NCBI GenBank assembly: GCA_037903475.1
Contig: JBAJFG010000643.1
Location: forward strand, 2,604,001-2,668,000
Direction: 5' to 3'
Length of the DNA: 64,000 bases
Origin: Ancylostoma caninum
Taxonomy: Eukaryota > Nematoda > Chromadorea > Rhabditida > Ancylostomatidae
The notes under the pieces were generated by a model. It worked only from the letters and a program-made list of their open reading frames with translations, searched no databases and was not told the DNA's origin. A program made the position numbers and the translations under genes. Below are positions 1-12,284 of this stretch, one piece after another. The first letter of the stretch is position 1. Each line of letters starts with the position of its first letter.

Positions 1-1742
1 GGTTTCGTCAAGGAAAAATTTTTTAATGTTCGTTAATTTTTTTAAAATTCAATCACGATTAAATTTGAAAAACTTGTTTTATCCCATTGAGGAGCAATTA
101 AAATGTAGCAATGGTAGCTGGAACTTCAGTGGACTTATGTGTTTATTATTCATTTTTTTTCAACGGATTACTAGTAATAAATAGGTGTAAGCTATATAAA
201 GTAGTGGGAAGATTAGACAAAAAAGCAGATTTTAGAAAAACTTGAACTGTCATGATTTCTGAACAGTATTTACACTTCCCAGTTCTTCGAAAAAAACAGT
301 AAAACAGCTAAGCAATCACGAATGCTGTATCAAAACACCGTCCATTCTGGACCGCGCATTTCTAAAAGCTCACTCCTTTTCTTGTTCTGCTGACATTCGC
401 TGTAGTTTTAATTATCTCTCATTGTAGACGCACCTAGAGTGCAAGGAATAAATAAACACTCGGATGTATGCTTAGATAGAAAAATTCAAAAAAAAAGCGA
501 GTTTCAGGCGAAGATGTTGACCACATCAATTCTTCCCCAAATGTGAAACTACCTAGGATTACAGGGATTTGGCAGCGCTCGCAGTGCTACAACACTTCGT
601 GTTGCGTTTAGAAGGGAAATAGGAAACGTTGAGATCAGAAAAGAATGAAAGAAATAAGGAGAAAAATTAAGATGATGAGGAAAGGGAATTAGAAAAGATT
701 TACTTATTCGTTTGTTCCTTTCTTTAAAAGCTTCTTTGATAAGGGGAAATTTATCTGTACCATGTTAAGGAGCGCCTGGAGAGCCGATAAGGAGAAATAC
801 GTTTAGGAAGGGTTAAATTGACCCAAGTCATTGTCGGGATCCATGAACATTTCCGGGAAGGTTTTGAGCTTCTTGATCTTCCAGAGCACGAACTTCTGAA
901 GCACAATGTTACATATTTTGCTCCTGCTCAGAAGAATGGGTAAGTTCTCGTGAGTCTTCCTGCCCATAGGTCAGGCCGACCATTAACGTAACCGAACAGG
1001 ACTTTTCTGGAATTTTTTAGTGAAATACAGGGAAAATGCTTCATGTGACCTGAGCAAGGAACTACAAAAAGGACTAGAAACATGGTAAAAATAGGTTATA
1101 TTTTATAAAGAGTGGCATTCTAGGCTTTTGTAGCGTTATAAATCGTGCGTCAATAAGTGCATTGCCCAGAAACGAGAAATGATGTTGGAATTATATGGAA
1201 ATTTTCCTGAGAGAAGGCACCATTACAAGGAAATATGGAAAATCCTCATTCCACATTTTCCAGAAAAAATGCTGTTCTGGACACGAGGCAATGGCAAATA
1301 CCCTCCCAATTTATAGAAGCCTGAGGTAAGTATTCTTTTCTCTCGCGAAATCAAAAGCAGTACACCCACTGATTATAGTAAAACATATAATAAAAACCTA
1401 ATTAACAAGTATAATGTAAGGTAAAGAGTCTCGACTTCTGACTCCCAGCTTCATGTGCATCAATGGTCACATCAACACTTTCCTCCAGGGGATATTTCGA
1501 TCCTCCACGGGGATAGGAAGGATTTTCTGATAGTCCAATGTTCCTCCATCGAATTTCCCGAAAAGGCTCATTCTAAGCTTCCCGCACTCCCTTAGTGGAC
1601 AGTTTCTCCAGCAAAATGTGCTAAATCTCGCTATATATCATTTGTTTCCTTTCAGTACTGAGACATGTTGGTAATGGAAAGTTCACCCATTTTAATCCGG
1701 AAAACTCGTCCACTTTGGAAGATCGCGTGGATCAGAACTTGC
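1..1742. other. Intergenic, no gene seen
   Basis: About 1.7 kb of AT-rich sequence with many stops in all frames and no exon supported by both a splice acceptor and a donor. It contains one copy of the recurrent 14-mer GGAAAACTCGTCCA at 1699-1712, described in the findings. Nothing else recognisable. Confidence 0.5.
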
Positions 1743-1953
1743 GGGTGTGTATCATCGTGAGGGAAAACGAGGCGGAGCCTTCCCGCCCTCCACGATTGAC
1801 TCGTCCTCTATTGCATTCGAATTTCGCATGGTTATGTATGGTGGAATCGCGCGCGAATAGAACGAGTCAACAGTTTGGGGCGGGAGGAGGATTTGAACGA
1901 ACCAATCGCGGAATTGTACCACGCCCCATTTTCCCTCACGATGACACACACCC
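1743..1953. mobile_element. 211-bp foldback/MITE-like element
   Basis: The ends form an inverted repeat: the left end begins GGGTGTGTATCATCGTGAGG and the reverse complement of the right end begins GGGTGTGTGTCATCGTGAGG. About 29 of the first 32 bases match. Pairing continues inward, with TGACTCGTCC near 1797 against the complement of GAACGAGTCA near 1860, so most of the element can fold back on itself. The open frames on both strands here are by-products of this symmetry. No target duplication is evident. This is a non-autonomous DNA element by structure; its family is not recognised. Confidence 0.6.
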
Positions 1954-4900
1954 AGAACTTGCCCGAGAACGTTCAGGAGTACGTGCCCTTAATAGTTGAA
2001 ACAACCAAATTCCTAACAGAGAGCCAGTAAATGAAAGAAAAGAGGAAGAGGGATAATAGAAACAGTGGAAAAGGATCAGCGATGCAGTGAAAACTAAACG
2101 ATTTTTCCAGGAAAACTACTACTTACCTACTTTACAAGGGAATTCCTAAGGATTTTACTCCTTTGCTGATCGGCAGCCCGGTTGAGAAAATAGTGTGTTT
2201 CACGGGGAAACGTAGTCGCGCAGAAATTAGAGAATGAGAGAACGCGAGAAATAGTGCCGTATTCGGAGAGGCAAACGTGAAATGCATGTCACTGGCACGA
2301 ATACTCAATTATCGTCGTTTTTGGAACGGACTATATCCGTGTCAAAACGGTAAAAATTGCAGAGATTTATTTATTTATTTACTTGTTTATCAAACTAGTA
2401 CATTTAGATTGGGACAGGCCCACTATAAGCCAAGGAATGAAAAACGAGGGAACGCACGAATAAGCGCCATTCGTTTACAAGTTCTTTATATGTACTTCAA
2501 TTAATATTGCAGGATCATCTCATAACACTAATAATTTTACTCAAAAAATTGCAATAACTTCGAAATTTGCTTGGTTAACCCACAATTCTATGTTCGTTTT
2601 CATCTAAGTCACTTTATTCATAGTTTTGCTGTTTTATCGTTTGATCATCTTGACTACATTCAAAAATAAAGAATCTGATAAATAAATGAACTAAAAATGA
2701 TAGATGGTTTATGATGGTTTATGATAAGAATATGAAAAAGAGGGTTTACTCAAGAACATAGCGCATGGCGCATGACAAAGTGAAATAGGAAGGAGGGGAA
2801 GCATGGGAAAAAGGAAAGGTTCCACCGGAAAGGGTGTGACCACAAGTATTTCAGTAGTTCAAGCAAGTTATAAATTGAATGTGTAACTTAAAAAATAACT
2901 TGAAGTGTCTACATGAGATAGAGCTGGGATTCCACTGGTGTTATAAGTGCGTGATATGGACCGCCCCTCTCTGGAAACCTCTTCGCCAAGGCACCACATG
3001 ACATGGAAGTTTTATCTGTAAGCTTGGGATAAGAGGCACGAATCGATGAATGCATGAAAGCCCGATCTGAAGTGGTCCGGGCCGATGATGTGAAGGTGAT
3101 AAGGTTGTGATGGTGCGACACTTGAGCGCTTTGTGTGTGTGTGGAGAGTGCTCACCAGCCACCGCCGATCTCCACAAATATCGTGGATAATCACGGGCTG
3201 CGGGCTGGCAGCAGGCCGTTCCGACGCTGACTCATCGCCCTGCCAGCAGCGCTAGTAGCCATCTCAGCCATCTACACGGAGGAATCCGGGTGAAAAAGTG
3301 AGATTGGCGGAATTTGTGACAGTTGTCTCGATGAGGGTGGACGTAAAAAAGGGCTGTTGGCTGAGGGCCGCTGGCGGGCCAGCGAGCCGCGGCTGACTAC
3401 GCCGCCGCGGGTTTGTTTTCTACTCGATGAATTGCCATCACTCAACCCCATCGGCGCCACTCTAACACCATCAGCATCAGGAGGGAAGCGCAATGAATGC
3501 TCGGCCCGATCTTTTTAATCCCGGAACAGCAGCCGGAGTCATCCAGGAAGTTTTCGTTAGTTCCGCCTCTGCAAATTGATCTACGCTTCATTTCCGTAGG
3601 AATTTTCCCGAAAAAATTCAACCGCGTCGCACTTTTTACCAAGGAGGGCTTGATTTGAAAAAGAGTTAGCACTGAATTTTAAAAATTTCATGAGGTTTAC
3701 TGGTTATGTTTCATTTTTACAGTACATCTACCACTAATCCAACAGGTTTACCCTCCCGAACTCCTGCCAAATAAAGGGGATTTGATGGATTAACGGCGGC
3801 GAGCAAACTATTTCGTTGGCAAAAATTCTCTGTAAAACTACAAATAGTCGAAGTCCAAGACAAAAACGATAAAATGTGGTGCCGCTAACCAGAAATCCCA
3901 GCAGATTCCATGAAAATAAAGTTATTTGAACTGCCCACTCTTTTTCCTAGAGATCATGCCTCATCCATGGAGTTTTTTAAAGCAAGAAACAGTGAAAAGC
4001 CGTTCCTCCAATAATGAGCCACCGATCTTCCAAGGAATGCTTCATAAAAAAGAAAATTTTTTATGAGCTAATTTTTAAGTCGTTGCTCTACCGCCACTAT
4101 TTTTCAAAGTTTGAATCCAGAACTAATTTCTCAAACAATCTGTATACATAAAACTCCGGCAAATGAGTGCTCAAATTGGAGGATACCACAGTTCTTCTGA
4201 GAAACCTTGCCACCTCACTTGTTTACGCCAGCTACTTAAAAGAATGTGTAAAAAATGAGCAAAAAGGGGGGGGGGCATGCATTCCTGGTTCAATAGAACC
4301 AGTAGAGACTGTTGAGCTGGAAGAGTTATCGGTTATATTCTAGTCCATGGGGGAATTTCTTGAAATTTTCCAAAGATCCCGCTAGTAGAATTAAGTAATT
4401 AGCTTGATTTTGGTGTATTCATTCAAAAACTCCTTCAGGTACGCAGGCATTATCTTATTCGCCCTTTGCCAGGATTACATTATTGTGAGACGAAAAAATC
4501 GCAAATTTCTTTTTTAAAATTCTGTAAATCCAGAGATTTCATAGAAACATATTCATCAATGAACTTATCACTAAGAAATTCTCATATTTTTCTCTTACTA
4601 GGGGTTCCCTTGCATTGGAACACTTTCAAAATTAAAACCAGTAAACATGAAGACCTAAAACCACACATAAAATAAATAACTAGTTAGGCATCGCCTTCGC
4701 TATAAATGTGGGGGGCGAACGGAAAAATTGAATGACATAATTCTTCGGAAGCGCTTTTTCCATCGCTCTTGGGCCATCGAGGGAGGAGCATTTCCTTCTT
4801 GGCACAAAGCCAAGTGTACTTGAATGCTTCTTAGCCGCATAGTTAAATAGGGCGAGATTAGAAGGGCAATGGGATAATTTCCAGAAGCTTTGCGTAATGG

Positions 4901-6756
4901 CTTTTGAGGAATATGGACATGGCAAAAGTTTTACTACAGTTTTTCCGACACCTCAAGGTAAAATTAATTTTGATCTGCTCCTCTTTATTTATTATGAGTG
5001 CTATATATCGATTTCTAGTGATTTATACTAGTAAATAAACCCTTTTAAGGGACATCTCAGCACGAAAACTTCAGATTTTCACAACTCATTTCACATCCGA
5101 AACCACCTTCGTCGACAAATCCAACTCCGGGAAATTTTTCTACCGGGATCTTATCCTCATAATCTATTTTTAATATAAAAACCACTGTGCTACATCAAAA
5201 ATTGGACAAAATTGGGCGGAGCTTTAGAGGGGAAAGAGCGATTTCCAGCTCACGGAAGAATAATGGCGATGACAATCGAATTGATGGATGTTACGTGTAG
5301 GTGTCAGTGGATCCAGTTTCAATATGGTTTTTTCCCTATGTATCCGTGAAATTGGACAATTTCCTAGCGTTTCGTGATAGTTTTCCATCACCGTTGAAAA
5401 AACTTCGAAGGAAAACTGGAAATAGGCGTGGGCCGTTTCCCGAAATGGTTTCCAATAAAAGGACGAGCACTTGAGTCCATGGAATTTACTACCTTTTCGA
5501 GAAGCTCGTGCAGGGGTGAAAACTTGATGGGGACCAGTTCTCGCCCAATTTTTTGAGCTACTTTTCCCCAATTTCGAGTTCCATTACTACTTCGAGTTGA
5601 CGATATTGTTGCAAAACAGTGGCGTACATGTGCTGGGGACAACAAAACGAAGGTAGCAGATGCGGATTTGGAAAAGTGGGAGGAGCTTGGAGCAGAAGTC
5701 AGGTTCGCGGAAAGGGGCGTGGCCAGCTAGAATTATTGCGAAAGAAAGTGGTCATAAAATCAAATGAACAAAAAAAAACGTAAGTAAAAAAATGGAGTGC
5801 AGAGAACAAAAATAGATTTTTGCTTCTCTATCAATGTTTGTAAAAAATCTCACGCCACAGAAAAGATCATAAAAATCTTGTCATGGAAAAATCCCAAGGA
5901 AACAGCTCCATCCCAAGAATTTCCAGCTCGGAGATCAATTCCCCGCTTCAGCTGTCACTCCCGTCTGCACTCCCCTGGCGGCAGTCATTTCAATCAAAGT
6001 TATGGGCAAAGGCATCATTAAAGCCCAAATGTCTTCTTTGCATATGAACGCGGCCGAGCGGCAAGAGATGAAAAGACGACTGTGTCGCACGCACGCACGC
6101 ATGCACGCATGAGCACCTGAGCAGTTGAATATGATGGAGCCAAAACCATGAGAAACATCTTTATAGCCGAGAATCATGCGAAATATCAAAGGAACCACTG
6201 CAGGATTCAACATGGGCAGTCAATTTTGGCCTGGTTGGCCCCCTGAATAACTGGGGAAGGCGGGGCTTGCAATCGGTCAAAATAAGGAAGTTCCACAAGG
6301 TTTTTGCTTCATCGAAGTGAGAAGAGATCCCCGGAGGCGCTAGGATTTTTACAGATGAGAATTCTGGAATGTTATCGATCAGTAGTGAGACTCGTCACCA
6401 GGATACGGTATCCGAGAAACAGATGAAACAAGGAGGAAGGAAGAGAGACAGAGATAAGTGAGAGGAAGGAAGGGCAGAGTTTGGAACAATAAAAGTTTTT
6501 TTTTGTGAGAAGAAATCTTCACATATCGTCAATAAAAAAGTGCAATGTGAGGAAAAAACCTTGCAATGGCGTTAGCTGGAGGGTCGTAGCTTAACCTTAG
6601 GTATCACGCAAAATTACAGAAAATCAAGCATTTTTATGTGGTCTCAGGATAGCAACCAGGTTATTTGTGGATGCATGATCCGACGGTGAGAGGCCGCGCG
6701 CAAGTTCCTACATAAAATGGCATTTCGTGAAGAGAATGACATTTAACAGAGCCTAA
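1954..6756. other. Intergenic with scattered repeats
   Basis: No exon could be supported. It holds a possible SINE-like segment (2228-2345), a TTTA tract at 2366-2381, a GC-richer patch at 3200-3500 without a convincing gene, a poly-G run at 4265-4274, and a CGCA/GCAC dinucleotide-like run at 6093-6112. Short open frames here (for example around 5224-5571 on the - strand) lack splice signals or recognisable domains. Confidence 0.4.
2228..2345 (+). repeat. Possible short interspersed repeat, copy 1
   Basis: Shares with 31330-31450 an aligned order of blocks: an AACGCG-rich segment, GGAGAGG, and then a 34-base core beginning TACTCAATTATCGTCG and ending GACTATA. By eye 29 of the 34 core bases match the other copy. 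Just downstream is a TTTA tract. The family is unknown; two copies only. Confidence 0.35.
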
Positions 6757-6860
6757 ATGCACCTTAGAGATGACCCAGGGTAAGCGTGTTGACGCACGTG
6801 TTAACTATGGGTAAATTCGTGCGGTGAAATTTACCCCGGGTAATCTCAGCGTCGCATGCG
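6757..6860. mobile_element. TTACCC-family MITE, copy 1
   Basis: About 104 bp with inverted ends. The left end carries ATGACCCAGGGTAAGCGTG; the right end carries TTTACCCCGGGTAATCTCAG, whose reverse complement pairs with the left. Similar paired ends occur at 9048, 16384 and 39327, with half copies at 14429 and a diverged cluster at 33730-34075. This identifies a dispersed non-autonomous family. Confidence 0.6.
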
Positions 6861-9047
6861 GCTCCAGGTGACTCTAAGGGACGTGGTTTTGCTGAATTTC
6901 GGGTTGTGATTAGGTAGGTGTTTGTCAACGAACTTCGCTCAGCTCCGGTGGAAATTGTTCCATGAGGGTCCTACAACGAAAACCTTTCCCGTAATCTGGT
7001 TATCGTTAAGAATTTTGATGGAATTATGAAGTGACTTTTCTCCAAATCTCTCCCATGTTAGCTTCACAGAGAAGAAAAAACCGCTAAATCTTGCAAAAAT
7101 TGTTACTTCAAACGGTGAAAAAGCGGAAAGAACCGCTACCTTGCCATGGATAAGATCACACTTTCCAGAAGTTTCTTTGAAAAAGAAAACACTGACATAT
7201 GGTGATTAATGTATTATAAAATACCACTATACAAACACAGAAAAAAGCCAACAAGCCATGTGAGAAGCCAGTTTCCAGGGATATCTACTCGGATCCGACT
7301 ACGCACAGCAACAGGTTTTCCTTGAAGCTGCAAAGCAGTGATTTCTTGACATAGCGAAGTCATAAAAATGCGTACGTCACCGCATAACTTACCAGCAAAC
7401 CTAATGACCAGTACTGATTGATGTCTTCTAGGTACATGTCAGTGTGGAGTATTGATGCTATGGATGGAGACATAATCCAGAAATTTTTCAGATTTTTCTT
7501 AAAGTGAATTGTCGAATCAATTCTAATTCGATTTAGACAAAACTGAATGAAGAATTAGCAAGAGTGGGCCTTGCAATAAGAATAAAAATTAAAAATTCGC
7601 AAATATCTGGGTCACAATTATGAGCCAGAATTTTGAAAGGATTTTGCTATCTTTTGCTTACTTATTTGCTTTACTCATTGGTTTTTTAATAAGTAACAGT
7701 TGATGAGCTTGATACCCGGATACCAATTTTTTTAGGACAAAACATGGACGAGAAAAGTGTTGAATACATATGAAACAAGGAAAAGAAAAACCACTGAAAA
7801 TCACCAATGTAAAGAAAACTATTGAAATTACCACCGTAAAAAACTATCAAAAATTATTATTGTAAACTTCTGAAGCTCCAAACAAAACCTTAATTCGTGC
7901 AATTTTGCGTGAAATCCTGAATTGTTGCAACGAAGGGCGACGTTCGGCGCAACAAAAACGGAGCAACAGGCTTTGCTCATAATTCTTTAATAGTTCTACC
8001 GTACATTACAGGCCTACCGTACACTTACAGTAACCTACTACAGATGGCCAATCAGGGGAATCCAGGACGGCTCAAGGTGCAGCTTTTTGAGGACGAGTTT
8101 TCAAGGCAATGATACGTCAATCGTGCGTTAAATAACTTGAAGTACCTTATGCAAATTAAAAACATGTAAAATTTGAAATTCCTAGATTAAATAAACCGCA
8201 GCACAGAAAAAAATCCCGGAATCCTCCGGAAAAACCGGAAATTTGCCAATTTTGCAAGCCACAAGTCCGCAAGAGACGAAGGCCTTCCAATTCGCCCTAT
8301 TTACTTCATTTTGCCAGTGATTGGAAGTGACAGACAAAAAGGCGGCTAATTGACAATTTGTCAATCGGCTGTCACTCTTGTCAGCTTCACTGCCAATTCG
8401 ACTTTAGGCGGCACAAATCCGAAGTCTGGAAGAGCGTCGGCGAATTGCAGAGGACCTCGTGGAGGTTAGCAAAATTTCTGGAATTTTTCAGGCACGAGAA
8501 ATCAACGGACCCTCATTTTTCAGTGAGGAGCAGGACAGCGAGCTACCACAAGGCAAAAATGTTCAAATTCGGCCGCTTTCACTAAGCCACACTAAGCCAA
8601 CAGCCACTAAAATAAATAAACACAAGAACTTGGTCGTGTGTAAGGATTACTAGAGAAAAGCGAGGGTGTGACAGCCACATATACACACGGCCAGGCCACT
8701 GACTATGTATTGTTCATGGGACCTCGTCGTTACGTAAGCGAAAGTGCAAATTCAGGGAAAATATCGAATTTTACAGGGTAAATGAACTAATTTTGATGAA
8801 ATAAGCCAACAAAACTGGATTAAAAGGGCAAATGTTTCAAAAGATACAGCGAAAAACGACGAATTAGAACAAAATTTAATCGTTCTACTATTGCAAAGAA
8901 GGTTATTTCACAGCATTGTATCAGTAAGTGAAGATGGGTGTGGTCAAGCTGCAAACTACGACCATTGTGATGATTTCTATGAAAATTATCGTTAGAAGAG
9001 TAAGTAATCAAATAGAAATGCAAGGAAAAAATCATAAGAGGTTGAAC
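6861..9047. other. Intergenic, no supported gene
   Basis: AT-rich. An open frame at 8473-8653 (+) follows a TTTTTCAG but cannot be joined to a plausible upstream exon; I do not call it. One GAAAACTCGTCC motif lies on the - strand at 8091-8102. Confidence 0.4.
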
Positions 9048-9153
9048 GATCATTGAGATTACCCCTGGTAAAAGTTTTAACACTGCGCAAGCCTACCCGT
9101 CGTCAACGCGAGCGTCAACACGTTTACCCTGGGTAACCTCAATGATACATCTA
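9048..9153. mobile_element. TTACCC-family MITE, copy 2
   Basis: Left end GATCATTGAGATTACCCCTG, right end CCCTGGGTAACCTCAATGAT. The two are near-perfect inverted complements around a roughly 60-bp centre containing GTCAACGCGAGCGTCAAC. Same family as copies at 6757, 16384 and 39327. Confidence 0.65.
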
Positions 9154-10093
9154 GGGCCTGGTCATCTAGGGTAGCCTAACTGTAAAAGTAGAGAATAAGG
9201 GGGGAGGGAAGAAAAAAATAAAAGGAAAAATCCAGAAATTGGAATTTTGGCCGAGAACAGCAATAAAACAAGTGTTCAGTTGGGAATTTGTGGAGAAAAA
9301 TGGCACCTTGAGGGAAAGAAAGGAACAGCGGACAGAAATATCTAATAAAAATGAATAAGCTGGTAAAATGTACAAAAAAAAGAAATGTAAATCCGGATTA
9401 TTTCTTGCAGTTTTATGGTAGGTACGGTTTCTTGTAAATGTCTCCCCTAAAGTATAGGGTACACCACAGGAAAATCAGAACAGTTTACCTACTATTCAAC
9501 AAAAGAGAGATCCGTGGGTTGTTCCGGGAGATTTTTGCTTGGTTAAGCGCAAACTTACAGAAAAAAGCGGAATTCTGCAAAATCAAGAGCTATACGGATC
9601 CAGAATTCTTCGCTCTCCAGAATTTACCCAGATGCTGTCGGTGTTTGATCACTAGGGTGTGCATGCATCACGTGAGGTACGCAATTCCCGCAATTCTATC
9701 GATCAGCTAGATTTATAGCCCACAGAAATGAAGGAAATTGAGAAGATCCCAAGAAAACCGACGAAGAGAGTATGATGGAGTATGGGTTTGGCTAGTTCTA
9801 CTGGTCTTCTATATGCATATTCAGGAGAATTTTGAACAAATTTCCAGGGAAAAGGACCAGAAATTTTTCTTCGGATATCCAATGTTGTACTTACGTTGAA
9901 ATGAGCAAAAAGTGAACGAGTTTCTGGAAAACGCAAGAAAATTTCGTCATTTAAGGAGAATTCCAAGAAGTCTTCCGTAACACTCCAGAATATGAGTAGG
10001 AAATTTTCATACGAAAAAATTAGTAGGAAGAAATTCTTGGAAATTTCTACATGGAATTTTGAAATGATATTCCCTCGTCGAAATGTGTTGCAG
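9154..10093. other. Intergenic, no gene seen
   Basis: Short open frames on both strands without splice-site support or recognisable motifs. Rich in the TTTCCAGAAAA-like sequence that is common throughout the window. Confidence 0.4.
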
Positions 10094-10770
10094 GAATGAA
10101 TGAATGAATGAATGAATGAATGAATGAATGAATGAATGAATGAATGAATGAATGAATGAATGAGTGAATGAATGAATGAATGAATGAATGAATGAATGAA
10201 TGAATGAATGAATGAATGAATGAATGAATGAATGAATGAATAAATGAAATGAATGAATAAATGAAATGAAATGAATGAATGAATGAATGAGTGAATGAGT
10301 GAATGAATGAATGAATGAATGAATGAATGAATGAATGAATGAATGAATGAATGAATGAATGAGTGAATGAGTGAATGAATGAATGAATGAATGAATGAAT
10401 GAAAAGAATAAATGAAATGAATGAATAAATGAAATGAAATGAATGAATGAATGAGTGAATGAGTGAATGAATGAATGAATGAATGAATGAATGAATGAAT
10501 GAATGAACGAATGAATGAATGAATGAATGAATGAATGAATGAATGAATGGAGTGAATGAAAGAACTAACAAATGAATGAATGAATGAATGAATGAATGGG
10601 TGAATGAATGAATGAATGAATGAATGAATGAATGAATGAATGAATGAATGAATGAATGAATGAATGAATGAATGAATGAATGAATGAATGAATGAATGAA
10701 TGAAAGAACTAACAAATGAATGAATGAATGAATGAATGAATGGGTGAATGAATGAATGAATGAATGAATG
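10094..10770. repeat. GAAT tetranucleotide array, about 0.68 kb
   Basis: Nearly pure (GAAT)n, with interruptions that are themselves repeated. A block with GAGTGAATGAGTGAATG and AAATGAAATG recurs about 168 bp apart (10239 and 10407). A block with AAAGAACTAACAAATGAATG recurs about 144 bp apart (10558 and 10702). The array has therefore grown by segmental duplication as well as slippage. The 222-codon His/Ser/Phe/Ile open frame on the - strand is purely a repeat artefact. Confidence 0.97.
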
Positions 10771-10804
10771 AATTAATTAATTAATTAATTAATTAATTAA
10801 TTAA
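10771..10804. repeat. TTAA tetranucleotide tract
   Basis: (TTAA)n directly abutting the end of the GAAT array, which suggests a mutation of the array unit that then expanded. Confidence 0.9.
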
Positions 10805-11704
10805 TGAACTGCGTGTTTTGAAGTAAATGAAATCACTGTGAACTGTGAAGAGCCTTAAAATTTTTGATACACTGAAAGCTCGAACGACTTCTACTTGATT
10901 CTAAAAAACTAAAGTAATGTCTCAAAGTAATTTGCTAGCCCTGCTAGTTTCTGTTGACCTTTGAAGCTAGTAAACGCCTCACCTATCTCATCCATCTCTC
11001 CATTTCTCTAAGCCAACAGCAGACATTCATCAAATGAATTTCCAAGGCAATCCCAGAAAAAGCGGAATGCAGGAGAAAGCTTGCCAAGGAAACACGTGCA
11101 CAGGCAGGGAAGGCATGGAAGAAAGCCCATATCGGACCGATATTTGGATCTATTATATCTTACCCATAGCGTACCGAAAATGGATGAAATTGCTGGTTAA
11201 AGCAGTGCATCTTTCCGCTGCTTATGTAGAGGATTTTCAGGATCGTGTTATTCCCACATTTTCAAAGCAACTCATTCGTTTTCTTTTCTGCTGGGATGTT
11301 AAATATGGCATAGTAGTGGGTCAATTATTCATGTCAAAAGGGAAGTACACCCATTTTAAGATGGGACATTTGGATTTTAAGCTTTGATTCTCGGTTTTTT
11401 CGTTGCTGAGAGAATAAGAGATCATCCATGATCACTTTCTAGCATGTGAAGAGGTTTTACTCGCCAGGGGCGAGAAAAGCAATAAAATAAGAGTGGATAG
11501 ATGGAATTTTGGCATGAGAGTTGAGACCTACATATGTGAAGGGAGATGCAGAAAAAAACATGAGCAAATAGGAGGTTAACCTCTGAAATATACCACCAAC
11601 GATACCGACAGCAAAAATGGGGGAAATTTCTGGAGAGAGAGAACGGAACATTTTTTTCTAACCCTTTATTTTTCCTTTCTTTTCGCTTTTGTTCTTCATT
11701 TCTA
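10805..11704. other. Intergenic, no supported gene
   Basis: A 117-codon open frame (11034-11387, +) has no splice signals or recognisable motifs and I do not call it. Nothing else seen. Confidence 0.35.
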
Positions 11705-11978
11705 CTCAGAACCCCAAAAACTAGTTTCTGATCGCATCCGAAACTTGCTTCTCCAAAAGCTTGTTGACAAGTTGTTTTCACACTTCCATGCCGACAAGTT
11801 GTTCGCCCGAAAAGCTTGTCGACAACTTGTTTTCAACAACGAAGCATTGGAAACAAGTTGTCGACAAGCTTTTCGGGCTAACAACTTGTCGGCAAGGAAG
11901 TGTGAAAACAACTTGTCAACAAGCTTTTGGAAAAGCAAGTTTCGGATGCGATCAGAAACTTGTTTTTGGGGTTCTGAG
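11705..11978. mobile_element. 274-bp nested-palindrome foldback, copy 1
   Basis: Two arms of about 132 bp pair with about 5 mismatches around a short centre. The termini are CTCAGAACCCC and its complement GGGGTTCTGAG. Each arm is itself built from short palindromes around AAGCTTGT[T/C]GACAA and ACAAGTTGT. A copy of exactly the same length lies at 36213-36486 and a diverged relative at about 29850-30353. The left flank is TA, the right TG; copy 2 is flanked by TA on both sides, which suggests a TA-inserting non-autonomous element. The similar proteins readable on both strands are consequences of the symmetry, not genes. Confidence 0.85.
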
Positions 11979-12048
11979 TGGACGCCAAATAGGGAAGCAT
12001 GATAAATGAATAAAAGAATGTGCTATTACACTAAGTGATTTGACAAAA

Positions 12049-12284
12049 AAGGACTCATCGGTCAATAGGTGATCAGAAGACAATCCGAACAGTAATTTAC
12101 ACTAGATGCGTGCGTCCGACACGCGTACGTCCACATGGTGAAGAATTGGCTCAGTTGCAGTCCTGACGCAGCTCGAACGCATTCTTTATGCTGCGTTGAC
12201 CGGTCTTCACGAGAAATCCTTCGCAAATGGATGCGTGCGTCCGTCATGCGACTGACACTCGCACCTATCATAAAGTGTCCTATA
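12049..12284 (+). repeat. Interspersed repeat with GATGCGTGCGTCCG motif
   Basis: The motif GATGCGTGCGTCCG occurs at 12103 and again at 12231. The stretch 12088-12190 aligns by eye with the reverse complement of 39000-39096 (shared TTACAC, ATGCGTGCGTCCGA and TCCTGACGCAGC blocks). A weaker copy lies at 25087-25160. The ends AGGACTCATC and ATAGGTG have approximate inverted partners near 12263-12284, so it may be a TIR element. Confidence 0.45.

Noticed and set aside
8358..8653. + strand frames with CHSCQLHC and ARE...KDY ending before AATAAA
   Set aside because: The only way to join them needs a 28-nt intron, too short; no other support.
10047..10715. 222-codon His/Ser/Phe/Ile frame
   Set aside because: Direct translation of the GAAT tetranucleotide array; no start context, no domain.
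11702..12009. Similar 80-residue proteins on both strands, also at 36210-36446
   Set aside because: Consequence of a near-perfect foldback; both strands read alike.
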